In this document: positions 34,061 through 41,273 of the stretch, piece by piece
Position numbering within the stretch: position 1 is the stretch's first letter
Layout of the letters: each line of letters begins with the position of its first letter
DNA from: JAIBJN01 sp963847985
GTDB lineage: Bacteria; Actinomycetota; Thermoleophilia; Gaiellales; Gaiellaceae
NCBI GenBank assembly: GCA_963847985.1
Contig: CAWKBS010000008.1
Coordinates: 310,001 to 374,000, forward strand
Direction: 5' to 3'
DNA: 64,000 nt
Position numbers and translations under genes: made by a program
The notes under the pieces: model-generated
Databases searched by the model: none
The model's input: only the letters and a program-made list of their open reading frames with translations
Told to the model about the DNA's origin: nothing

Positions 34061-34694
34061 ATGGGCGTGAGCCACTTCCTCGCCTTCCTCGGCGTCTCCG
34101 CGCTTGTAATCGTGACGCCGGGCCAGGACACGGCGCTGACGATCAAGAACACGCTCGCGGGCGGCCGACGCGCGGGTGTGCTCACCGCGCTCGGCGTCTC
34201 CACGGGGCAGGCGGTGTGGACGCTGGCTGCGAGCGCCGGCGTGGCCGCGCTCCTCGTCGCCTCCGAGCCGGCCTTCCTTGCGCTCAAGCTGGCCGGGGCC
34301 GCGTACCTGGTCTTCCTCGGCGCCCAGGCGCTCCTCGCCGCGGTCCGGGGCGCCGCCGCGCACGCTCTCCCGGGTGCGGGCCCGCAGCGCCTTGCTCCGG
34401 CGACCGGCTACCGCCAGGGCGTCGTGTCGAATCTCGGCAACCCGAAGATGGCCGTCTTCTTCACCAGCCTCCTGCCGCAGTTCGCGCCCACCGGCGGCGG
34501 CTCGTTTGCGGCGATGCTCGCCCTCGGGCTCGTCGTTCTGCGCGATGACGTTCCTCTGGCTGGCCGCCTACTCCGCCGCGGTCGACCGCGCCGGCCACGT
34601 CCTCCGGCGCCCCGCGGTCCGGCGCGCCCTCGACGCGGTCACGGGCACCGTCCTCGTGGCGCTCGGCCTTCGCCTGGCGACGACGCAGCGCTAG
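34061..34694 (+). pseudogene. LysE/RhtB-family amino-acid exporter with a single-base frameshift
   Basis: The first about 158 codons read as a LysE/RhtB exporter: FLAFLGVSALVIVTPGQDTAL, GVLTALGVSTGQAVWTLAAS, LKLAGAAYLVFLGAQ, and GVVSNLGNPKMAVFFTSLLPQF, the family signature. Near 34535 an extra base shifts the frame. The remaining helices continue in another frame as FCAMTFLWLAAYSAAVDRAG to a TAG at 34692-34694 in the next repeat. Without the base the protein would be about 210 residues with six helices, normal for the family. Either a pseudogene or a sequencing error. ATG 34061, or GTG 34067. Confidence 0.82.
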
Positions 34695-34857
34695 GAGGGT
34701 TGACGAAATAACGGCGGTGCCGCCGGGCCGCGCTGCTCGCCCCGAGGTCTGCGTCCTCAGTCGCGCCCGTAGCTTTGGCTACGAGCGCTCCCTGCGTCCT
34801 TGCCTCGGAACAACCATCGCACCCCGGCGACGAGCGATATTCCGCCAAACCTCCTAG
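34691..34857. repeat. CTAG-bounded element carrying both convergent stop codons (167 bp)
   Basis: It starts CTAGGAGGGTTGACGAAATA and ends CCGCCAAACCTCCTAG. The left CTAG contains the TAG of the LysE-type gene and the right CTAG the TAG of the acetyltransferase gene on the other strand. Its first 39 bases nearly match the element at 4504-4561 read on the minus strand. Its core (about 34752-34806) matches the element at 17795-17956, including a hairpin CGTAGC-TTTG-GCTACG whose arms pair in both. No coding content. Confidence 0.78.
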
Positions 34858-35315
34858 TCGAGCCGCTTCTCGAAGCAGACGCTCTTCGGATCGTCGGCGA
34901 ACGGGCCGTAACGCGGGATCGGGCCGAAGCCCGCCGAGACGTAGAGATCGATGGCCGCCGCCTGCAGGTTCCCCGTCTCCAGCCGGACCAGCGAGTAGCC
35001 GAGCGCCCTGGCCTCGAACACCAGGGCCTCGAGCACGCGACGCGCGTGCCCGCGCCCGCGGGCTTCCGGGACTACGTACATCCGCCGGATCTCCGCGGTC
35101 GCTTCGTCGTAGCGGGCGACGCCGCCGCACGCGACTGCATCGCCGTCGATCCGGCCGATCAGGAACGCGCCCCCGTTCGACGGCTCGAAGATCGACGCAG
35201 CCGGCAGGCCGCCGGAGCCGGGCTCGTCGTCGTAGGTGACGAGCAGCTCCGCCTCGAGCGCGTCCGCGAGCGCCCGGGCGGTCTCCGTGTCGAAGCTCTC
35301 GCGGCGGATCTCCAC
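34854..35315 (-). CDS. GNAT-family N-acetyltransferase
   Basis: A 153-residue acetyltransferase with the acetyl-CoA pyrophosphate loop in VVPEARGRGHARRVLEAL (Q/R-x2-G-x-G/A) at residues about 81-98. The strand AEIRRMYVVP precedes it, and YVSAGFGPIPRYGPF (GF.....Y) closes the fold. It transfers acetyl from acetyl-CoA to an unknown amine. ATG start. Its stop codon lies in the CTAG at the end of the repeat. Confidence 0.9.
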   Translation of the reverse strand: MEIRRESFDTETARALADALEAELLVTYDDEPGSGGLPAASIFEPSNGGAFLIGRIDGDAVACGGVARYDEATAEIRRMYVVPEARGRGHARRVLEALVFEARALGYSLVRLETGNLQAAAIDLYVSAGFGPIPRYGPFADDPKSVCFEKRLD

Positions 35316-35364
35316 GCGCGAACCTTAGATGCCTGACCGGCACCTTCCGCACTCGCGGATGACC

Positions 35365-35455
35365 CCTGCGACACGGCGCCGGATCACCACCCTCGCCCTT
35401 ACCCGTACACCCGGTACGGGCCGCGGGTGAGTGCGGTGACCGGCTTGGTCGCAGG
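35365..35455. repeat. Large imperfect palindrome in the acetyltransferase / membrane-protein gap
   Basis: Outer arms CCTGCGAC and GTCGCAGG, then long imperfect arms (35378-35408 against 35414-35444), closing at CCCGTAC-ACCCG-GTACGGG. It takes up half of a 191-base gap between two divergent genes and could form a cruciform or a structured RNA. Confidence 0.5.
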
Positions 35456-35492
35456 CGCCCCCGACGAGCACAGAAGGCCCCGGCCAGACATC

Positions 35493-35498
35493 TAGAGT
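35493..35498 (+). promoter_or_regulatory. -10 box of the membrane-protein gene at 35507
   Basis: TAGAGT ends 8 bases before the GTG start, a leaderless arrangement. Confidence 0.5.
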
Positions 35499-35506
35499 TC
35501 GCGCAC

Positions 35507-36193
35507 GTGACGCCGCCAGATCGCCCGCTCCAGCTCGGCGAGCTCCTCTCCGAGACCGTTCGCATCTACACCCAGCGTCCCTGGGCGGCGCTCGGCATCG
35601 GCCTGGTCGAGGGCGGCGCCTACCTCCTCGCGGCGCTGACGCCGGACCTCCTCGACGTCCTCGTCATCGCCATCGCCTTCAGCCTGATCTACGGCGCGGC
35701 GGCGAGACTCGTTTCCGGCGACTCGTTCGTCGAGGCCTGGGCGCAGGTCGGCGTCAGGGTGCCGGTGCTGCTCGTCCTCACGTTCGTCGTGGCCGTCCCG
35801 AGCGTCATCTCGCTGACCTACCTGTTCCTGTTCGTCGTCGCCGCCGCCTGGATCGCGTTCCTGGGCTTCTCGATCCCGGTCGCCATGCTCGAGCACGACC
35901 CGGACGTGAAGAACGCGTTCGACCGGATCGCCTTCTCGCTCCTCCGCTCTCTCCAGCTCGCGCGCGCGGAGTACCTGCACGCGCTCGGCGTCGTCGCGGC
36001 TCTCGTCATCGTCTATCTCGTCCTCGGGATCATGCTCGCCGTCGGCCTCGTCGGGTTCGCCGACAACGGCAGAGTCATCGCCGCGGCCCTCGTCCAGGTC
36101 GTGCTCGCGCCGTTCTTCTTCATCGGCTTGTCCGTCCTCTACTACGAGCAACGGGCGCGCGCCGCTGTATCCTCGCCTCCCGAAGCCGCCTAG
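35507..36193 (+). CDS. Membrane protein of unknown function (228 aa)
   Basis: A 228-residue protein with a short cytosolic N-terminus (LQLGELLSETVRIYTQRPWAAL) that resembles the start of 'glycerophosphoryl diester phosphodiesterase membrane domain' type proteins. About six hydrophobic segments follow, including LLVLTFVVAVPSVISLTYLF and YLVLGIMLAVGLVGF. A polar tail ends at 36193. GTG start supported by TAGAGT. The GYD-domain gene follows after 9 bases. No function assigned. Confidence 0.7.
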   Translation: MTPPDRPLQLGELLSETVRIYTQRPWAALGIGLVEGGAYLLAALTPDLLDVLVIAIAFSLIYGAAARLVSGDSFVEAWAQVGVRVPVLLVLTFVVAVPSVISLTYLFLFVVAAAWIAFLGFSIPVAMLEHDPDVKNAFDRIAFSLLRSLQLARAEYLHALGVVAALVIVYLVLGIMLAVGLVGFADNGRVIAAALVQVVLAPFFFIGLSVLYYEQRARAAVSSPPEAA

Positions 36194-36202
36194 GGAGGAG
36201 CC

Positions 36203-36490
36203 ATGCCCAAGTACCTGATGCTGTCGACGCTGAGCGAGCAGGGCCTGCAGACCCTCCGCGCGAACCCCGAGCGCCTGCGGGAGGTGAACAAGGACGTCGA
36301 AGAGCTCGGCGCCAAGGTGCTCCACCAGTGGTTCGTGCTCGGCCCGCACGACTTCGTCAACATCGTCGAGGCCGACAGCTCGGCGGTGATCGCCGAGGTC
36401 TCGATCTCGCTGGGGGCTCGCGGGAGCGTGCACACGCAGTCCTACGAGATGCTCGAGGTCGACGACCTCATCAAGCTCCTGGGCGGGTGA
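36203..36490 (+). CDS. GYD-domain protein
   Basis: A 95-residue small alpha/beta protein: PKYLMLSTLSEQGLQTLRAN, then KDVEELGAKVLHQWFVLGPH and DFVNIVEADSS. The last segment is the GxxD-type motif of the GYD family (here LGPHDFV). These proteins form dimeric ferredoxin-like folds of unknown role. ATG start with GGGAGGAG 4-6 bases upstream, one of the clearest Shine-Dalgarno sites here. It follows the membrane-protein gene by 9 bases, so co-transcription is likely. Confidence 0.85.
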   Translation: MPKYLMLSTLSEQGLQTLRANPERLREVNKDVEELGAKVLHQWFVLGPHDFVNIVEADSSAVIAEVSISLGARGSVHTQSYEMLEVDDLIKLLGG

Positions 36491-36491
36491 A

Positions 36492-36550
36492 AGTGCCTCT
36501 CCAGGCAATGCGCGACGCAGAAGCACAGCAGCATGGCCTGAAGAGGCACT
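36492..36550. repeat. 15-bp inverted repeat between two small genes
   Basis: AGTGCCTCTCCAGGC and its inverse (one mismatch) enclose 29 bases, filling the gap between the GYD stop and the next GTG. The right arm overlaps a further perfect 12-base palindrome (36545-36556) that contains CTAG and the next start codon. Confidence 0.55.
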
Positions 36551-36551
36551 A

Positions 36552-36776
36552 GTGCCCGACGAGCCGGCGCGTCTGCCCGACTGGCTCGCCGCCGAGGTCG
36601 CGGCATGGCCCCAGGACGCCTGGGGAGCGCACCAGACGCGCCTGCTCCTGCGGGACGGACGGGTCGTCGAGCCGGTCGCGGTGCTGCCGAGCGGCGACGT
36701 CGTCGGCTGGGGTCAGGCCGGCGCCGTGGACTTCGCCGCGGAGGACATCGTCGCCATCGAGCGGATCGACGACTGA
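36552..36776 (+). CDS. Small acidic protein of unknown function (74 aa)
   Basis: A 74-residue protein: PARLPDWLAAEVAAWPQDAW, then TRLLLRDGRVVEPVAVLPSG and VDFAAEDIVAIERIDD. The alternation suggests a helix followed by a small beta sheet, like a short SH3- or Sm-like barrel. No signal or membrane segment. GTG start right after an inverted repeat. Coding quality looks good, but I recognise no family. Confidence 0.6.
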   Translation: MPDEPARLPDWLAAEVAAWPQDAWGAHQTRLLLRDGRVVEPVAVLPSGDVVGWGQAGAVDFAAEDIVAIERIDD

Positions 36777-36779
36777 CGG

Positions 36780-37340
36780 CTAGTCCGTGAAGACGTAGTC
36801 GTTCTCGAGCGCGCCCATGTGGCAGCTCCAGCAGACGGCGCCGCTCGCGACCTCCTGGAACGGCTCGTCGCGCGCGTCGCGCGTGTACTCGACGAAAACC
36901 CAGTTCCGGTGCGCCGGATCGGCGCCCGGCTCCTTGCGCATGATCGCGATCAGGCCGACGAAGTCCGTTCCGGGGCGGACGGCGTCCTTGACGACGATCG
37001 TGCCGGCGGGATAGCGCCCGTTGGCCTGCTGCTCGCGAGAGGCGTAGACGTTCTTCGTGCCGTTGTGCGGATCGGCGTCGCGAGGAGGGATGGGCGCGTC
37101 GTTTAGCTTCGTCCAGCCCCGGTAACCCGCGACGAATCCGGGCACGCCGGGCGGCGCCTGCGGGGCCGGGGGCTCCGCCTCCGTCGTCGATTCCTCGGTC
37201 GTCGTCCCGGCCTCCGTGGTCGGGTCCGGCCGGGTGGACGTCGCCGGCGGTGCAGGCCCGGCCGTCGTCGGGGCCTGCTCGGGCTCGCTCTCCCCTGCGC
37301 AGCCGGCGACGAGCGCGGCCAGGAGCAGCAGCCGCCTCAC
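36780..37340 (-). CDS. Lipoprotein with a cytochrome P460-like haem domain
   Basis: A 186-residue exported lipoprotein. The N-terminus MRRLLLLAALVAGCAGES has a lipobox (LVAGC). Residues about 20-65 are a Thr/Pro/Glu linker, and the rest is a compact domain with YRGWTKLNDAPIPPRD, VYASREQQANGRYPAGTIVV and, near the end, CWSCHM, a CxxCH haem-attachment motif. This combination matches cytochrome P460 / c'-beta proteins. It probably binds one c-type haem outside the membrane. GTG start overlaps the psuG stop (GTGA), though a functional link to pseudouridine breakdown is not obvious. Confidence 0.8.
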   Translation of the reverse strand: MRRLLLLAALVAGCAGESEPEQAPTTAGPAPPATSTRPDPTTEAGTTTEESTTEAEPPAPQAPPGVPGFVAGYRGWTKLNDAPIPPRDADPHNGTKNVYASREQQANGRYPAGTIVVKDAVRPGTDFVGLIAIMRKEPGADPAHRNWVFVEYTRDARDEPFQEVASGAVCWSCHMGALENDYVFTD

Positions 37341-38236
37341 TGCAGCCGCGAGTACGCCACGGCGACGTCGGCCGCCAGCGCGGCGTTCTCGACGATGAGC
37401 TGCTTGTTCGCCTCGACGGTGGCGCCGTCGCTCGCCTCGTGCAGATAGGCGAGCACGAACGGCGTCACGTCCTGCCCGCTGACGCCCTGGCGCTCGGCTT
37501 CGGCGACGCCCTCCGCGATGAGCGGCTCGACGTCGAGGCTCTCGTCGGGCGGCCGGGCCAGGAGGAGGGCAGAGTGGCGCCCGAGCCGCCAGTGGTACTG
37601 GGCGATCTGGGCGGTCTCCTCGACCGTGAGCACGCGGGCGGACACGGGCGGGCCGCCCTCGCGGGCGTAGAAGAGCGGGATCGTGTCCGTCCGCCAGCCG
37701 AGCACGGGCACGCCGATCGTCTCCAGCAGCTCGGCGGTCGCCCGGACGTCGAGGATCGACTTGGCTCCGGACGCCACGACCAGCGCCTCCGTCCGCGCCA
37801 GTTCGCTGAGGTCGGCCGAGATGTCGGGCCGCTCCGTCCAGCCGCGGTGGACGCCCCCGAGCCCGCCCGTGCCGAGGAAGCCGATGCCGACCGCGCGGCA
37901 GACGGCGAGCGTGCCGCCCGCCGTGGTCGCGCCGAGCGCGCCCTGCGCCGCGCACGCTGCCAGGTCGCGCGGGCCGACCTTGCGGGCGTCAGGGGACGTG
38001 CCGAAGCGCTCGAGCTGGTCCTCGGTGAGGCCGACCTGAATGGCGCCGTCGACGACGCCGACCGTGGCCGGCACCGCCCACGCGGCCCGGACACGCCGCT
38101 CGGCTTCGGCGGCCACGGCCGTGCCCTCCCCGTGGGGGAAGCCGTGCGAAACCAGCGTCGTCTCGAGCGCGACCACGGGCCGCCGCGCTTCGAGCGCCGC
38201 GCGCACCTCGGGATGGATTCGAATCAGGTCGGCCAT
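37337..38236 (-). CDS. psuG: Pseudouridine-5'-phosphate glycosidase
   Basis: A 299-residue enzyme with the PsuG signatures: ALETTLVSHGFPHGEG near the N-terminus, ATVGVVDGAIQVGLTEDQL, ATTAGGTLAVCRAVGIGFLG, GGLGGVHRGW and VVASGAKSILDV with the catalytic Lys. It splits pseudouridine 5'-phosphate into uracil and ribose 5-phosphate. ATG shares a base with the stop of the upstream kinase. Together with that kinase it forms the two-gene pseudouridine salvage pathway. Its stop overlaps the start of the P460-type lipoprotein. Confidence 0.96.
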   Translation of the reverse strand: MADLIRIHPEVRAALEARRPVVALETTLVSHGFPHGEGTAVAAEAERRVRAAWAVPATVGVVDGAIQVGLTEDQLERFGTSPDARKVGPRDLAACAAQGALGATTAGGTLAVCRAVGIGFLGTGGLGGVHRGWTERPDISADLSELARTEALVVASGAKSILDVRATAELLETIGVPVLGWRTDTIPLFYAREGGPPVSARVLTVEETAQIAQYHWRLGRHSALLLARPPDESLDVEPLIAEGVAEAERQGVSGQDVTPFVLAYLHEASDGATVEANKQLIVENAALAADVAVAYSRLQ

Positions 38237-39036
38237 CAGGGCATCGCTCCCATCTTGGCGACGCAGCGCGCGGCGGCGTCGAGGGCAAGCTCGGCGCCGC
38301 CGAGGAGGAACCCCGCTGCGAACGCGTCGCCGGCGCCCGTGGTGTCGACGACCTCGGCCTCGCCGGAGGCGAGCTCGACGTCCCCCTCGGCGTTCCTGAC
38401 GACGCAGCCTCGTGCGCCTCGCTTGATCACGACGGTCGGCGCCTCGAGCTCGCCGACTAGCTCGGCCTCCGCCTCGTTGGCGAAGACGATCGCCGGCTGC
38501 AGCTCGCCGAGGGTCCGGCGGAACGGCTCCAGGCCGAGCTCGGCGATCGCCGCGGTCGAGGAGAGGTCGACGCTCACCTGCGGTGCGACGGCCGCCGCCG
38601 CGAGCGCGGTCTCCCGCAGCGGCGAGCGCACCAGGCTGTAGCCGGGCACGTGGAGCCACTCGCAGCCGTCGAGCCAGCCGGCGTCGAGCTCCGCGGGGGC
38701 GAAGTCCGGTGAGGCGCCGCGGTCGGTCAGCATCGTCCTCGCGCCGTCGGGTGTGGCCACGGAGACGACCGTCCCGGTCCCCGCGTCCACGACGGGACCG
38801 GCCAGCTCGACGCCGCGGCCCTCGAGCTCCTCGGCGAGGATCCGCCCGGCGGGATCGGCGGCCCGCTTGCCGAGGAAGCGGGCGCGCCCCCCGAGCCCCA
38901 CGACCCAGGCGGCGACGTTCGCAGCCTGTCCTCCGGCGCCGACGCGCGTTCGCCCATAGGTGTCCGTGTCCCCTGCGATCGGGCCCTCCAGTCGCACGAT
39001 CACGTCAAGGAGAAGGTCCCCGAGCGTGCAGATCAC
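38236..39036 (-). CDS. PfkB-family sugar kinase, probable pseudouridine kinase
   Basis: A 266-residue ribokinase-like kinase: VICTLGDLLLDVIVRLEGPI at the start, RVGAGGQAANVAAWVVGLGG (substrate binding) and the C-terminal DTTGAGDAFAAGFLLGG with the catalytic Asp. Adjacent psuG suggests the substrate is pseudouridine, phosphorylated at the 5' position; the family alone does not prove it. It is short for the family (usually 300 or more), losing part of the lid region. GTG start with -10 TAGGGT 7 bases upstream, overlapping the -10 of the divergent small gene. Confidence 0.88.
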   Translation of the reverse strand: MICTLGDLLLDVIVRLEGPIAGDTDTYGRTRVGAGGQAANVAAWVVGLGGRARFLGKRAADPAGRILAEELEGRGVELAGPVVDAGTGTVVSVATPDGARTMLTDRGASPDFAPAELDAGWLDGCEWLHVPGYSLVRSPLRETALAAAAVAPQVSVDLSSTAAIAELGLEPFRRTLGELQPAIVFANEAEAELVGELEAPTVVIKRGARGCVVRNAEGDVELASGEAEVVDTTGAGDAFAAGFLLGGAELALDAAARCVAKMGAMP

Positions 39037-39043
39037 GCGGTCC

Positions 39044-39053
39044 ACCCTACAAT
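39044..39053. promoter_or_regulatory. Overlapping divergent -10 boxes (bidirectional promoter)
   Basis: TACAAT (39048-39053, plus) and TAGGGT (39049-39044, minus) share the TA at 39048-39049. Each ends exactly 7 bases before a start codon: ATG 39061 on the plus strand and GTG 39036 on the minus strand. Confidence 0.65.
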
Positions 39054-39060
39054 CGGGCCG

Positions 39061-39267
39061 ATGGACGGCGGGCGGCGCAGACGGCTCAGGCCTTTCCTCC
39101 TCGGCGGCCTCCTCGGCTCGATCGCCGGCGTCGCCGCGGCCGGGCGCGTCAAGGTCCGCTCCCGGCCGAGCAAGCGAGAGACTCCGGCCGGCCTGGCCGC
39201 GTTCGAGCAGGCGCCCTGCTACGAGGAGTTCGTCGAGCGCGAGGCGCGCGGCGAGCGCAGCCGTTAG
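39061..39267 (+). CDS. Small basic protein with one membrane helix (68 aa)
   Basis: A 68-residue protein: MDGGRRRRLRPFLLGGLLGS, then IAGVAAAGRVKVRSR and a charged tail with EQAPCYEEFVERE. One short hydrophobic helix (about 11-28) follows an Arg-rich start. ATG is 7 bases after TACAAT. Its TAG overlaps the TAA of the convergent glycosyltransferase in TTAG. Similar short proteins with an 'F..APC..EF' tail occur as hypothetical proteins near kinases in related genomes as far as I recall; function unknown. Confidence 0.65.
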   Translation: MDGGRRRRLRPFLLGGLLGSIAGVAAAGRVKVRSRPSKRETPAGLAAFEQAPCYEEFVEREARGERSR

Positions 39268-40916
39268 CCCGCTCCCAGCCTCGCCAGCGCCTCCTTGGCG
39301 GTCAGCGCGTTGCGGCCGGCGTCGCCGATCCCGAGCTCTGCGCCCAGCTCCTGCACCTGGAGGGTCGCATCGAGGAACCCGGCCGGCGTGCCCGTCGGGT
39401 CGACCGTCCGCACGAGCAGGAACGGGCCGAAGGCCGCAGTCTCGAACGCCGGCCCGGGCGAGGCGTTCGGGACGGTGAGGGGTGCCCCGGCCTGGTCGAC
39501 GTAGTCCGAGGCGTCCAGGACCCAGACGCCGCGCCCCAGCGGCCGGCCCCCGTTCTCCAGCGCTTCGACCGCCAGCCGGGAATCCGCCCGGGGGACGAAG
39601 ATCCCGCCGAAGGGCGCGCCCTCCTCCCAGGCGTCCAGGTAGGTCGGCTCGTAGCCGAAGAGGACGTCGTCGGGGCGCCCGGACGCCGCGAGCCACCGGG
39701 CCGCCTCCTCCCGTGCCTCGGCCCGGGCCGCCGGCTCGCCGGTGTAGAGCCAGCGGGTGCGGTCGATTCCCCAGGCCACCTGCGAGGCGAGCAGGAAGCC
39801 GAGGAGCGCCGCCACCACGCCGGGCCCGGCGCGGCCCGCCGCAGCGCCGATTCTGAGGACGCCGGCGGCGATCGCCATCGTCACGAAGGGGAGGAGGAAG
39901 ATGAGGTGGCGCGTCTCGAGCGAGACGCCGGGGCCCGACCCGGCCGCCAGGAGCCCGAGTGCGGGAACCCCGGCCACCGCGCCCGTCAGGAGCGCCGCGT
40001 CCGGCCGTGTGCGCGCGAGCACCCAGAGCCCGAACAGCGCGAGCACGGCCGCGGGCACGCCCACGATAAGGCGGCCGGCCGTGAAGTCGCCGAACACCGC
40101 GCCCAGATAGCGGAACACCTCCAACGGCGAGCCGAGCTCCGAGCTGCTGTCGCCGACACCGACGTCGAACCGGGAGGCCAGCAGCGCGTATGTCCGCCAG
40201 AGCGGCGCCGCCAGCAGGAGCACCGCGGCGAGGGCGACGAGCGGGCGGCGCAGCGGGACCGGCCCGCGCGCCCGCTGCACGCCAACGAAGACGACCTCGG
40301 CGGCGAGGACGAGGATCCCGTACGGCTGGGTGGCTACGAGCGCGAGAGCGGACGCCGCCCAGGCCGCCCAGCGTCCGCGGCTCCCGTGCGAGAGGGCACG
40401 TAGGAGGAGGAGCAGCGACAGCACGGCGGCGAAGAGGAAGAGGCTGTACATCCGCGCGTAGATCCCGTGGTAGAGCGTCGCCCAGCTCGCGGCGGCCAGC
40501 AGCGTCGCCACGAGAGCCGTGCGCCGGTCCGACAGGCGCGAGACGAGTGCGGCGATCGCCGGCATGCTGGCGACGGCGAACGCGACCGAGACGAGCCGCA
40601 GGCTCGTGAATCCGGGGTCGATCAGCCCGGCGAGATAGGCGAAAAGGTAGTGCAGCGGCGCGCCGCCGCGCTCGCCCAGGACGGTCCCGAGCATGTCCCC
40701 GAAGGATTCGTGGCTGAGGAAGAAAACGAGCGTCTCGTCCTCGTGGGGCGGCAGCGCGTGCAGGCGCAGCAGCAGGAAGGCGGCGAGGCCGGCGGTGATC
40801 GCGGCCACCCCGAGCCGGTAGCCGTCGACGGCGCCGACGAGCCGTCCGGAGCCCTCCCCGGTCTTTGGCACTCCCTCGTCCCGAGTGCCGGGAGCCCCCG
40901 GGCCCCCTGCTAGCAT
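39264..40916 (-). CDS. Multi-pass membrane glycosyltransferase (GT39/ArnT-like, GT-C fold)
   Basis: A 550-residue protein with about ten to eleven hydrophobic helices. The first periplasmic loop holds ALPPHEDETLVFF, whose acidic pair is the usual GT-C catalytic position, and later GAPLHYLFAYLAG and MYSLFLFAAVLSLL. The last about 170 residues form a soluble domain. It should transfer sugars from a polyprenyl-phosphate donor outside the membrane. Start at ATG 40914-40916 (MLAGGPGAPGT); a TTG four codons upstream is possible. Ends in a TTAG shared with the small convergent gene. Confidence 0.85.
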   Translation of the reverse strand: MLAGGPGAPGTRDEGVPKTGEGSGRLVGAVDGYRLGVAAITAGLAAFLLLRLHALPPHEDETLVFFLSHESFGDMLGTVLGERGGAPLHYLFAYLAGLIDPGFTSLRLVSVAFAVASMPAIAALVSRLSDRRTALVATLLAAASWATLYHGIYARMYSLFLFAAVLSLLLLLRALSHGSRGRWAAWAASALALVATQPYGILVLAAEVVFVGVQRARGPVPLRRPLVALAAVLLLAAPLWRTYALLASRFDVGVGDSSSELGSPLEVFRYLGAVFGDFTAGRLIVGVPAAVLALFGLWVLARTRPDAALLTGAVAGVPALGLLAAGSGPGVSLETRHLIFLLPFVTMAIAAGVLRIGAAAGRAGPGVVAALLGFLLASQVAWGIDRTRWLYTGEPAARAEAREEAARWLAASGRPDDVLFGYEPTYLDAWEEGAPFGGIFVPRADSRLAVEALENGGRPLGRGVWVLDASDYVDQAGAPLTVPNASPGPAFETAAFGPFLLVRTVDPTGTPAGFLDATLQVQELGAELGIGDAGRNALTAKEALARLGAG

Positions 40917-40945
40917 CTCGCGGTGCAAGGCGCGGCCCTCTCACG

Positions 40946-41245
40946 ATGCCGATTTACGAATATCGCTGCCCCAAAGGCCATACCTTTGAGCTGTTCCAGC
41001 GCATGTCCGACGCGGCGCCCGACGTCTGCGAGGTTTGCGGCAAGGGCCCGGTGACGAAGGTGCTCTACCCGGCGGCGATCCACTTCAAGGGCTCCGGCTT
41101 CTACTCGACCGACTACGGCCGCAAGAGCCGTCGCGGCGCGGGGAAGGACGGCGACGGCGGCGGCGAGGCCGGCGGCGAGGCCGGCGGCAAGAAGCCGGAC
41201 AAGCCGGAGTCCAAGCCCTCCGAGTCGAAGACGGCCGACCAGTAG
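40946..41245 (+). CDS. FmdB-family zinc-ribbon regulatory protein
   Basis: A 99-residue protein: MPIYEYRCPKGHTFELFQRM, then CEVCGKGPVTKVLYPAAIHFKG, then a Gly/Glu/Lys-rich disordered tail. This is the FmdB zinc-ribbon layout, except that the first knuckle reads CPKGH rather than CxxC, so the metal site may use His or be weaker. FmdB proteins were first linked to formamidase regulation; in actinobacteria the role is unknown. ATG about 30 bases after TAGCAT. Divergent from the glycosyltransferase. Confidence 0.88.
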   Translation: MPIYEYRCPKGHTFELFQRMSDAAPDVCEVCGKGPVTKVLYPAAIHFKGSGFYSTDYGRKSRRGAGKDGDGGGEAGGEAGGKKPDKPESKPSESKTADQ

Positions 41246-41273
41246 CGACTCGACGCGCACGGGCCCGGGTCGA

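Noticed and set aside
38236..40944. A 902-codon frame extending the sugar kinase upstream
   Set aside because: The extension is a shadow of the membrane glycosyltransferase; the kinase starts at GTG 39036 after a -10 box.
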